Assembly: GCA_029339195.1 (NCBI GenBank)
Contig: JAPTJF010000056.1
Location: 1 to 64,000 of the forward strand
Reading direction: 5' to 3'
DNA length: 64,000 nucleotides
Source: Micractinium sp. NFX-FRZ
Lineage: Eukaryota > Chlorophyta > Trebouxiophyceae > Chlorellales > Chlorellaceae
This document shows, piece after piece, positions 23,382 to 34,320 of the stretch. The stretch's first letter is position 1. Each line of letters begins with the position of its first letter. The notes beneath the pieces were generated by a model. It had not been told where the DNA came from, did no database searches, and saw nothing but the letters and a program-made list of their open reading frames with translations. Position numbers and translations under genes: made by a program.

Positions 23382-26300
23382 ATGACCAAGATGTCGGCGG
23401 TGCAGTCTAGCGGGGCGAGCCTGTCCGCCGCCGCCTCAGGCGCCGGGCGTGGTCGCACACTGGTGGAGCGCCAAGCCTCCATCTCTCGCCCCGCTGCCCG
23501 CACCATCGTGGAGACGGCTGCCTGCCCAGCGGAGCTGAAGCGCGGAGACCAGCCATGGCAAGTGGCTTGCAGGCCTGGGCCAGGCAAGGGCTTAAGTGTG
23601 GGGTGGCCCATGCAGCAGCGGCGGCAGCGCCCGCCCCTCTCCCGCTGCTGCCTCCACCCAAACCCGGCAGGGCTGGCGCCTGCACCCCATTTGCCGCCAT
23701 TCTTCATTAACCATCCTATTAACCATCCTCATTTCCATAAACCAAGTGCACTCTGCCACGTGACCTCCCGCCTGCCTGCCAACCCACCTGCCCGCCCGCC
23801 TCACAGTGCCAGCCTCCCCTGACCTGCCGTAGCAAGCCTGCAGGACCATTGCCGGCTTCATGCTAGCTGCTGGGCTGTCCATGTCCAAACAGCTCATTTT
23901 CGTTGCCCTGTACATGCCAAAGTGCAGCAGGGCCATCGCCAACTGTGAACACTCAGACGCAGGTGGCTGGGTGAGGGCCACATGCACATGTCGCTTCACC
24001 CCTCTTTGCCAAAGCAATGCTCTCCCTCCCCTGCTCCTCTCCCTCTCCCTCCCGCAGGGCCATTGCCGACTTCAAGGTGCAGAAGATGCTGGGTGAGGGC
24101 AACATGTCGAGCGTGGTGCACTGCGTGTGCGCGCGCACCGGCGCCCACGTGGCGATCAAGATGTACCACAGGGACCGCATGAACGCCATGAACGTGAAGC
24201 AGGTGGGGCTGCAGTGAGGAGAAGCAGGGCCAGGATGGCTTGGGGTCAGGGCAGGGGATGTTCAAGGAGATCACAACACAAGCAGGCCCCCGCAAGACGA
24301 AGGCTGCGCAAGGGCGGGCGACGCCGCGCTGTTGAACCGCTACTGTATGCCCCACGCTCACACCCAGGCACCCGCCCTCCCACACCGCCCTGCCTCCCCA
24401 GGTGTCCCGCGAGATCGAGATCCACGCCTCCCTGCTGCACCCCAACATTGTGAGACTGTTTGCGGCTTTTGAGGACGCAGACGGCATCTATCTGGTGCAG
24501 GAGTATGCGGCGCGAGGTAGGAAAACGGTCGGAGGGGTGGGGTGAGGGGGGAGGCGAGTGGGGATTGACAAGGCAGGGTGGTGGTGGGACGCAGGCGGCA
24601 CGTGCACGGTGCACCTGGTGACTATCTTATGTGCTGTGATGCATAGCTGTCCTATGTGTCACTTGTCCGTCTGCCTCTGCCGCCCCACCTCCCCTCCTGC
24701 CCCTGCCCCACACCGCCTCCCCACAGGCGATCTGTACGTTGAGCTGAGCCGGCGGGGTGGGTACCTGCCGGAGCCCCAGGTGGTGAAGGGGGTGCTCATC
24801 CCTTTCCTGTCGGCGCTCACATACATGCACACTCAGGTGGGGTGGGGAGGGCCAGGGAGGGTCGTCGGATGCTTGGGAAAGGGGGCCAAGCGAATTGTCG
24901 GAAGGCTGTAGGGTGGGTCAGGGGGCTGGGTGGTGGGTGGGTTGCGCTGGTGACCAGCCATTGCGTGTGGGCAGGCATGCCAGGGGCGCAGCCCTGCCTC
25001 GCCACCCCCGCCTGCCCCCCATGCGCCTGCTCATGCCCTTTCCTCCCACCTCTTGCCTGTTGCCATGGTTGGTCATCATCACGGTCTGTAGGGCGTGCTG
25101 CACCGCGACATCAAGCCTGAGAACATCATGCTGGGGGCCAACGGAGACATCAAGGTGGCGGGGCGGTTGGTTGGTCACCATGTTGTTTGGTCAGCCATTC
25201 AGTCGACCAGTTAATCAAACAGTGGGGAGGCGCAACGACTTGTCCTGCCATCACCAAGCTCTGCACTGGCCTTGGCAGTGCATGCAAGCTGGGGGATGGC
25301 AGTTCCCAGGGAACGCATGATGCGCCACACACTTAAGACGGCATGGTTGCTGCTCCTTGCTGCTTGTCCCTGCTGAAGGTGGGAGACTTTGGTTTGGCCA
25401 TCAACACCACCAGGTGGGTCTAGACGACCATAGCCAGAGCGATCAGCAACCCCTGCGACGGAGGAACTGAGCAGGGCTTGCGGCAAGCAAGGGCCCCTGA
25501 GTATCCGCTGGTCTCCCCAACCATCATGCGCCCGCCTGCCCTTCCTCCTGAAAGCGCCTGCCAAAGTAACTCTCCCTCTCGTGCTCACGCTGGCACCACC
25601 CTCACCCTTACTCACCCCTCCTGGCCGGCAGGGAGAAGCCCATGTCTCGAGTGGGCACGCTGGACTACATGCCGCCAGAGGTGCGGGGGAGGGGAGGGGC
25701 CACGGGCAGCCAGGGGGGAGGCAGGGCAGCCAGGGAAGCGCAGGGCCTTTGCCAAGGCAACCAGAAGCAGGCAGCAGGAGGCAGGTTGTAGGGAGCGCAG
25801 GCGGTGCATAGTGCAAATGGTCACAGCCGGCCACCCAACAGGGCACGGCATGCACGCGACACATGGCTTGAATGCAAGACTTTTCACCCGACCCCCTCCC
25901 CTCATCCCCACCCGCAGATTGTGCGCCTGCCGTACGGCAGCCAGGCGGGCGCCAAGCAGGCGGTGGCCGAGGAGGGGGGCGCTGCATACGGCCTGCCGGT
26001 GGACGCCTGGTGTGTGGGGGTGCTGGCATTCGAGCTGCTGGTGGGGGCCCCACCCTTTGAGGCGGAGAGCAAGTGAGTTCCTCTTCTGAGGGGGCACCCC
26101 GGGAGGAAGTGTCGGTGCCTGCTATCGTGCTAGGGTGCTTGCTAGCGAGCTGCTGGTGGGGGCGCGGCCCACTTCTGGGGGGGGAGAGCAAGCAAACGAG
26201 TGTCGCGAGGGATGGGGCTGGTGGGGTGGGGTGAGGGCGAGGATTTGGTGGCATTGGGTCCGACCTGCCAATTGCTGGCCGTCACGAGGCTGCCCATTTT

Positions 26301-28597
26301 CGGCACGGCACCTCATCAGCGCCCATCTCTTTCTTTCTTTCCTCCTGATGATGCAGGGATGCCACCTACACCCGCATCCTCAAGCTGGAGCCTGCCCTGC
26401 CCACGCACCTGTCGGGTGAGGCAGCATTGTTTCATGTTGGGTTCTTGGGCCACCGCAGCTCTCCCTGCTGCACATGAGGCTGCCAACTACGGCTCCCAAG
26501 GCTGCCCCAATGCCCCGCCCCCTTCACAGCCCAATCCTTCCCCTCTCTTCTCCTCGCCTGGCCTGCCTTGACTCACCTGCAAGCCCCTGCCGGTGCCCCA
26601 CGCATTGCCCTCATGTAGACCAGGCACACGACTGTGCCCCGCCTCAGACACCCCAACCCCCACAACCCTTGCCCCTGACTTGCACCTTCTCTACTCTGTA
26701 CCGTCCCCTCTGCCTTGCAGACCAGTCCCGCGACTTCATCCGCCAGGCACTGCAGAAGGACCCCTCCAAGCGCCCCACAGTGCACACGCTGATGCGCCAC
26801 CCCTGGCTGCGCCAGTACCAGGTGGGTGGGTGGCGGGCATGGGGCTGGGGGCCGGATTGGCTGGGCGGATGGCACACATAAACTGGTGTGCAGTACACTG
26901 CCCGCTGCATGCCTGTGTTGGCATGTAGATTTCGGGGCGGGTGGGGTGCATCGTGGGTTGGTTGTTGGTGCGTGCAGAGGGATACTGGGAATGCCTCGTT
27001 GGGGAGACGAGCAGGCACCACGCTCACCCCGGTTGGCTCACGGCTTTTAATGTCGGTTGGCATCAGTATGAATCCCCTGTGTCCTCATGGAGGGGCCATC
27101 AGTCAGCTGCTTAAGCAAGCGAACCTCTGTGTCCTCTGGCCGCCTGGCTTCCCTCCCCAAATGCCCTCGTTGCCGCCAACCCGCTGCCCCCCTCCCTCCT
27201 CTTCTCTCGCTCACATCGTTCCACCCTGACACACCCTTTGCCCTCATCCTTCTCTGGACCCTGCCTGCCTGCCTGCCTGCCTGCAGCGCCCCAAGTCGCT
27301 GGCACTCCTGGAGACCAACACCAGCCGGTCAGCAGCCGCTGCCTCTGCCTCCGCCACCAGCCATGCTGCAATGGCGCAGGGCAGTGCGGAGCCGGGCACA
27401 GAGGTCGTGCAGCCCGGGAGCTCCCCGGCCGCTGCCAAGCCCGCTGCTGCGCCCGCTGCGCCTGCTGTGCCAGGCGAGCGCGAGGGCGGCAGCCGAATCA
27501 TGAAGTCGCTCTCCTTTGGCAGCGCCATGGCTGGCCGCTTCAGCGAGGTGAAACCGAGCAAGCCTGCCGGCTTCAATGCCCTGGTGCACCGCCAAAAGAC
27601 GGGCAGCGCGGCTGCGGGCAGGGGCGCCAGCGCCGCCAAGGAGGGCGAGGGCGGTGCGGGCCGCCGCCGCTCCTCCAACGGCGGCGGCGCCAGCCGGCTG
27701 CAGACGCCGGCAGCCGGCGGGGAGACGGGGCAGCAGGCAGGCCCCACAGTCAGGTTTGCCAGCGTCGGTGGCCAGCCCCTGAGCCGCGAGGCGATGGCAG
27801 CGGCAGCGGTGGCTGAGGTGGATGCTGAGCTGGCAGCAACGGCAGGCGCCAGCAAGGCAGCGGCCGGCTCCGACCGTGTGGTCATCAGGGTGCAGGCAGC
27901 TGCTGGCTCCGTTGCCAGTGCGTCCCTGGCTGCTGCCGCGGGCGCCGAGGAGGCGGGCAGCAGTGCCCAGGCAGGTGATGACCTCATTAGGGCGGTGGCA
28001 GCAGCTGCCCTGATGACGGGGGGGACGCCACGTGGCAGCCAGCAAGGCAGCGGGCCCAGGGCCAGCTTGGCTGCCGCCATCAAGCGCAAGCTCAGCGCAG
28101 TGGGGGGCGGCCTGTTTGGCTCCGCTCCCGTGCCAGAGGGCGGCAAGGAGGACACCAGCGCCATGGCGCTGGCGCTGGCTGCTGCCGCCACCGCCCCTGC
28201 TGCCTCCTCTTCCGATGGCGGCAGCAGCGGGGGCAGCAGCAGCGGGGCTATGGGAGGGGGCAGCCTGGGGAGCACCCTGGCAGGAGGCTCTAGCATGGGT
28301 GCCATTGCTGCCCTCCAGGCGCCCTCCATGCAGCAGCTGCTGTCCCCACAGCGCCCGCAGCAGGCAGCGGGCCTGGGCAGGTCGGGCAGCCTGAAGCGCG
28401 GCAACAGCAGCGGCAGCCGCCTGCTGTCCGCCCTGGGCAAGAAGTTCAGCATTGGGGGCAGGAAGTCGGCGGCTGGGAAGGAGGCGGCTGCAATGGCCGC
28501 CGCCGCTGCCATGGCCGCCGCCGCTGCTGCTGAGTCGCACACATCTTCAGAGGAGTCAGAGCACGGCTCCCAAGGCAGCTCCCGGCTTGCCAATTAA
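23382..28597 (+). CDS. Aurora-like serine/threonine protein kinase with long Ala/Ser-rich tail
   Basis: Exons 23382-23557, 24058-24202, 24402-24516, 24727-24836, 25092-25154, 25379-25413, 25632-25680, 25918-26072, 26357-26415, 26721-26821, 27287-28597 give 772 residues. Kinase domain from about residue 59: WAIADFKVQKMLGEGN (as Aurora's W-x-DFEIGRPLG), VAIK lysine, REIEIHASLLHPNIVRL, EYAARGDLY, catalytic HRDIKPEN, DFG, and GTLDYMPPE, an Aurora signature. The position of Aurora's activating Thr holds Ser (KPMSRVGTLDY). About 20 extra residues sit between PPE and DAW. The family is Aurora/Chlamydomonas aurora-like kinase, linked to mitosis or cilia; which applies here is not known. The 435-residue last exon encodes a low-complexity, basic tail without a recognised domain. 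The first intron has a GC donor (23558-23559), supported by the in-phase Trp it creates. Confidence 0.85.
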
Positions 28598-29205
28598 TGT
28601 TGGGCACGGCCCGTGCGGCAGTTAGAGGGCAAGACAACAGGGCAGGCGCCAGCACATCGCATGCTGCTTGAAACGCATGCATGCACAAGGCAGCGGCAGC
28701 CAACTGGTGGAGCTGCTGCCAAGCGGCACAACCATTTGGCTGCCCTCCTTTCCCACACTGTTTCCTCCCCGCATTGAGCGCTCACTGCTGCCATGTGGGG
28801 GAAATTCTACTGTTTTCACCTCGAAACCACCACTATTTTCTGTGAACAAGTTAAGCTGACTCTTCAAAGACACAGAGAGAGCGGAGGCAGGGGGTCTGGA
28901 ACAAAGGAACAGAAGAGGCAGGCAAGAAAACAGGATGCTCAAAGACACAGGATGCATCAAAGAGACAGGTCTCCCAGATGTGCAGAGCAGGACGAGGTTT
29001 CACAGCAGGCCCCAAGCCACAGGAAGCGTCAATCCAAGTGCACCGGGAGACAAATCTACTCATACGCAGGACCAGTGGTGCCGTGAAGCCTGCAGCTAGG
29101 AGAGCAGGCCTGGCCCGGGCGAAGTGCTGCGCCTGCCAGTGTCGCTACCAAGCTCTGCCGCCCTGGACGGCGCGCCAGCGCCGGCTCCAAAGCCAGACAG
29201 CCAGG

Positions 29206-29210
29206 TGTAA
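29206..29210 (+). terminator. TGTAA polyadenylation signal, kinase gene
   Basis: First plus-strand TGTAA after the stop at 28597. Confidence 0.55.
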
Positions 29211-29339
29211 TGGCTGCCCCCAGTGTCGCTGGCAGCCCGTGGGCGGGCAGCTGACGCCGCAGCACCTGTGTGGCGCTTGCTTCGAGCCAGCAACGCCTCC
29301 AGCCTGCATGAAGCGTGCATTGTTCGTCTCAGAAGCTAG

Positions 29340-29381
29340 CGGTAAACCAGCAGGAGTGTGCGGTAAACCAGCAGGAGCGTG
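29340..29381. repeat. 20-bp direct repeat
   Basis: Two near-identical adjacent copies of cggtaaaccagcaggagtgtg (second with gcgtg), just beyond the stop of the large minus-strand gene, in its 3' UTR. Confidence 0.8.
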
Positions 29382-29415
29382 GGTATGGGCCTAGCAAGCA
29401 TTGCCCTCATCCAAC

Positions 29416-32400
29416 TCATCGCACTTGTGGCTGAGCCACGCACCTGCCAAGCTGCTGCATGAGCGAAGCAGGCGCTTTCTGAGGCTGCTGCTGCGCTGCT
29501 GAGGGGGGCTGCATGCTGCCGCCCGCCAGGCTTCCAGTAGGAGCAGCACCGGAGCTGCCCTGCACAGGGCTGTGGCTAGGCAGCGGCTCATCTACCAGCA
29601 GTGCCTGCTGGGGTGGCTGGGACAGTACCGGGATGCTGGGGTACTGCCGCCCTGGCTGCCCTGCCAAATGCTGGGGTGCTGCGCTGACAGCGCCTGGGCA
29701 TGGCTGCTGCAGGCAGAAGGCCGGTAGAGGCCTGGGAGCCAGCCTGCGCCCGGCGGCCCCCGCCTGCTGTGCTGCTCCAGGCTGGCCGCCTGCCAGCTCC
29801 TCTGATGGTGCTGTGTGGCATGGCATGCCGGTGTCATGTGCCGAAGCCGTTAGGCTGCTGCCTGCCAGGCGTGCCTCCGAACAGGAAAGAGAGGGCAGAG
29901 AGGCATCGGTAGGTGGTTCATCTGTGGGAGCTCTTCCTTGCATGCTAAAGCTGCTGCTGGGGTGCTGTGCCAGGCTGGACGCAGCCTCCCAGGCAGCACT
30001 AGCCAAGGGGCTGGCAGAGGGGCTGCAAGAGGGGCTGGCAGAGCGAGGCGTGCTGGCAGCAGACGTGAAGCCTGCGTTGCTGCCGCTGCTGTTGCTGCTG
30101 AAGAGGCTGCATCTGCTTGCAGGCGTGCTGCTATGGCAGCTGCCGCCCTGCTCGCTGCCTGCACGGTCGATGCTGCCACGGCTCTTGATGGGCGCTTCTG
30201 CAGCCATCTGCTGCTCGGCCGCACTGCTGCCATGTCGTGAGCTGCTGACAGTCCACAAGCTGCTACCCTGGCGCTCTGCAGGCTCTGCAGAGATGATGCC
30301 TTGCCTGGCGTGGCCGCCCACGTGCCTGCTGCTGCCTCGTGCGCTCGGCAGGCTGCTATTGCTGCCGCCCTGCTGCTCCGCACCCATGGAGGTACCGCTG
30401 CCCTGCGCAAGCAGCAGCCCAGGCACTTGGCGTGAAGATGACCGACCGAGTGCAGCAGCAGACGAGCCTGAGTGCACACCCATCAAGCTGCTGCTGCCCC
30501 CGGCGCTGCTTGGTGTGTGAGCGACCACCCTCAACTCTCCGCTGGAGCTGGCACTCGCATGTGGCAGCTGCATCAGGCGTGCTGCACCTTGCCGCTGCTG
30601 GCCTGCCTTGAGAGCTGCTGATGTGACTGATGAAGAGGCGGGCTGGAGCTGCTGCCAGCTGGTGGCCGCCCCAGATGGGGCCTCCCCCAACCAGCTGGTT
30701 GCTGCCACAGAGGCAGCCTGCTCCTGCTTTGCAGGCAACAGAAATGCTGCTGCAGGAAGGTGATGGGCTGCCTGCGGGGAAGCGGCGGCCTCCACCCAGA
30801 AAGTGGTGGCTGCAGCGGCGCCGTGCCGCTCCTGCTGCTCAGAGCTCGAGGGTGCCACGCCTGCGGCTGCCGATGCTGCCTCAGCCTCTGCCTCGCAGCT
30901 GGCAGCGTGGCGGAGCACCAGCTGCGCGACACTGGCCACCTTGTCAGCCCTGCAGCAAGAAGGGGACAGGCTGGTAATAGTCATGAGCTAGGTCTGTGGC
31001 GTCGGGCCAACGCAACCACACAACCATGGCACCAATGTGGATGCAGAAGGGCCTCACCGCTTGCGCCACTTGACAGCTGCCGCAGCCGCAGCGTCAGCGG
31101 CATCCAGCAAGCCGGCGCTCCTCAGGCGCTCTGCCTCCTCATCTACACAGCACAGGCAGGGTGAGGATGCAGTGCATTGGAACACGGATTATGCACTTCC
31201 CAAAGGCGGCACATTACAGGTGGGGCAGGGGGACAACAGCGTAACTCATCACTCTTCAGAGACGCAGCAGGCGCCAACAGAAGCATGGATGGTACGCTCA
31301 CCTGCTTGCTGCGCCCGGTCCAGCGCCCGCTGCTGCTTGGCTGCCATTGCGGCTGCTGCGCCCCGCGCCCTGCTGGCGAGCAGCAAAGGGCTGGCCGACT
31401 GGCCCTGTGCAGCGGCGCGGCGCCTGGCGCTGCCTGTGCTCCAGGCAAAGCTGGCACGGGAGACCTCAGGTCCCTGGCCGTACCTACCGAAACGAGCGCC
31501 TGCTGCCTCGCCACTGACAGCGGCGCTGCTGCTGGCAAGGCCGCCCTCTGTGTCCTCAGGTCCCTGGCTGTAGCTGCCCAAGCAAGGTACCGGCGCAGCG
31601 CTGCTGATACCAGCACTGCTGCTGGCAAGGCCGCCCTCTGTGCCCTCAAATCCCTGGCGGTAGCTGCCCAAGCGAGTGCCCGCTGTCCGGCCACTGACCG
31701 GGGCGCTGCCGCTGGCGACGCCGCCCTCCTCGGAAGGCTGCCTCGGAAGCCTGCTCCACGTCCCGTGCGAGTGCTGCTGCCCTGCTGCAGGTTGCTGCTC
31801 AGGCGCTGGCTGGTGCCAGCCCAGGGAACCCGCAGGCTGACCATGGGAGCTGGCATTGCTGCCAGCAGCAGGCCCCTTCAGGGCGGGCAGCGTGCCGATG
31901 GGCGCAACGTGCTCCATCTGTGTGCCAGGCCGCTCAGCAGCCGCCACGTGGGGTGGTGCGCTGCCCCAGCCAGCCGCCTCCCCTGCTGCACTGGCCACCC
32001 TCCTTGGCACCTCCTCCCCTGCTGCGTGTGCCACCCTCCTGGGCACCTCTTCCTCTGCTGGCAGCTGTGACGAGCCAGCTGCCTCCACATCACCGCTCCC
32101 TGCACCCCTCTCACCGCCGCTGCCGCTGCCGCCGCTGTCAGGTGCGCAGCCAGCAGTGCAGCCAGGCCGCTGCTCCAGGACCTGCCAAACCTGCTGCTCC
32201 CGCAGTGGCGGGCCTACTAGGCTGCCCTGCTGCCAATGCCCCCCCTTGGAGAGGCCCAGTGCCTCGGTCAGCTGCGCACTTGGCTGCTCCAGCTGCTGCA
32301 GCAGGCCTGCTGCCAGGGCCAAAAGGCCCGCGACGGGTGCCCGTGCAGGCTCCCCCGCCTCAGTTTCCCCCAGTGCTACCTGCTGCTGCACGTCGGCAGT

Positions 32401-34280
32401 CAGCTGGGGATGCGCCCCAGATGTGATGGGCGCAGCAGCTGCTGCCTCCGCTGGCTTGGCCCATTTGAGCGCTGTGCGCAGGGCAGAAGCAGCAGCCGCC
32501 GCTTTGGCTGGCACAGCTGGCCCCAACCCCCCTCCGCAGCCTGCAATGTGGCCGGGCTTGCTGCTGCCGCAGGCCAGTGCTGCTGTCGCCTCCTCAGCTG
32601 CTGCAGCAATGTCGCCCTCAAGCTGCTTCAGCTGGTGCACTGCGGCGGCTGCCGCCTGCTCTGCTGGCGCGACCGCCGCTGCCAGCCTGCGGAGGAGCAG
32701 AAGCGAGTGGGCAAGCAGGCGGTGAGGCAGAGCAGGGGGTTCAAACCAAGCAGGGACACAGGCACACAGAGACACGGGGCTGTCTCAACACACACAACCC
32801 CTGTTCACCTGTCTGCCTCAATGGCCGTAGCTGCTGCCTCCACAAAGCACCCTTGTGCCTCAAGCTCCCGGACATCAGCTTCTGCAGCTGCTGCCGCCTG
32901 TCGGGCTGCCGCCGCCTCTGCCGCCCTGCATGCGGCCTCCTGCTGCAAGTCCCAGTGTGCTTGTGCCAACAGCTGCTGGGCAAGGTCTGCTGCCTGGGCA
33001 GCCACTGCCTCCTGGTTGCCTGTGCCGGCGCCCCAGGCAGGCGCTGCCTCTGCGCCGCCGTCCGCTGTGAGCCGGCCGACAGAGCCCACGCTGTCATGCT
33101 GAGCATGCGAGGCCGCCAGCCGCTGCAGCAGGCTTGAGGGGGAAGCCTCCTGGCCGGGGCCACTGGCTGGGGCAAAGCGAGTACTGCTGCGCCGGTGCTC
33201 GTGGCGTGCGCCGCTGGCGGACGACCTCTGCAGTTGCAGCAGGGCGGCTGCCCTGCCTGCTAGGTCGCTGCCTGTGTGCCGCCCGGCATCAGCATCAGCT
33301 TCAGAATCTGCTTCCCCATCGGACGACTCGCCGTGCAGGCCCAGCCCCTGCTGCCCCGGCTGTTCTGACGCCCCTCCTGCTGGGAAGCTGTCGGGCGGGA
33401 CAGTGCTGAGCCCCACATGCAGCTGCTCCTGCGTCCCTCCTGCTGGGAAGCTGTTGGCTAGCCCTGTGCTGAGCGCCAACTCCAAGGAAGCTGGCGCCCC
33501 TTGGTCTGGGCTGTTGGCTGGTGCAGCGCCGAGCCCCAGCTCCAGCTCTGCCAGCAAAGCATCCATACCATCTGGGCTCAAGCTGCCTGCAGCCCCAGCG
33601 GCAGCAGTGGCCACACGATCTGGGCTCAAGCTGTCTGCAGCACACGCAGTGGCCGCAGCGCCCACCTGTGCTGGGTCCAGCTCGCCTACGCTGCCTGCGC
33701 TGCTGCCAGTGGGCGCTTCAGCTGACGGGCTGCCAGGCGCCAACAGCAGGCGGTCCCCTAGAGCAGGAGCAGCGATGCCGTGGACCTCCCCTGCTGCTTG
33801 GCTGCCAGGTGTGGGCAGCAGGCCACCATCAGCAGCAGCTGCGGTGCTGCTGAGCTCTGCGACATCAGCTGCAGCTGTAGTGCCGCTGTGCTGTATGTGG
33901 GCAGCGGCAGGTCCGGCAGCACCCAGGCCCTCCTCGCCTCCTGCTGCACATCCGCCTGCGGTGCCAGCCATACTGCCGCCGCGCCAGCTGCCGCCATCCA
34001 AGCTGCCTTCTGCGGCATCAGCAGATGCTTCTCGGCGCATCAGAGCGCTGATCTCGCGGGCAACCTGGTCAGCCGCTGTCATCGCAGCGTCATAGCTGGG
34101 GCCGCACCTGCCGGCCCCAGACGACGCCCGGTGCATGGTGGTGCGTGCACTGCTGCTGCGACTGTACTCAGGGCTCCCAGCAGGGTCGTCATGTGGCGCT
34201 GCTGGCTGAGACGGAGCACCGTCCAGGCTGCGGCCGCGTGCTGCTGCCATCATGCGCTGTAGGAAGTTGCCGGCTTCAGC

Positions 34281-34320
<40 letters not shown>

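Larger units (their letters stand above)
28598..29415. other. convergent 3' UTRs of the kinase and the 2046-residue protein
   Basis: 818 bp between facing stop codons. Plus-strand TGTAA at 29206-29210 fits the kinase transcript. No minus-strand TGTAA is seen for the other gene. A 20-bp direct repeat lies at 29340-29381. Confidence 0.55.

Noticed and set aside
27244..28593. 449-codon minus-strand open frame opposite the kinase tail
   Set aside because: Antisense of a GC-rich Ala/Gly/Ser exon. The plus-strand frame continues the kinase in phase.
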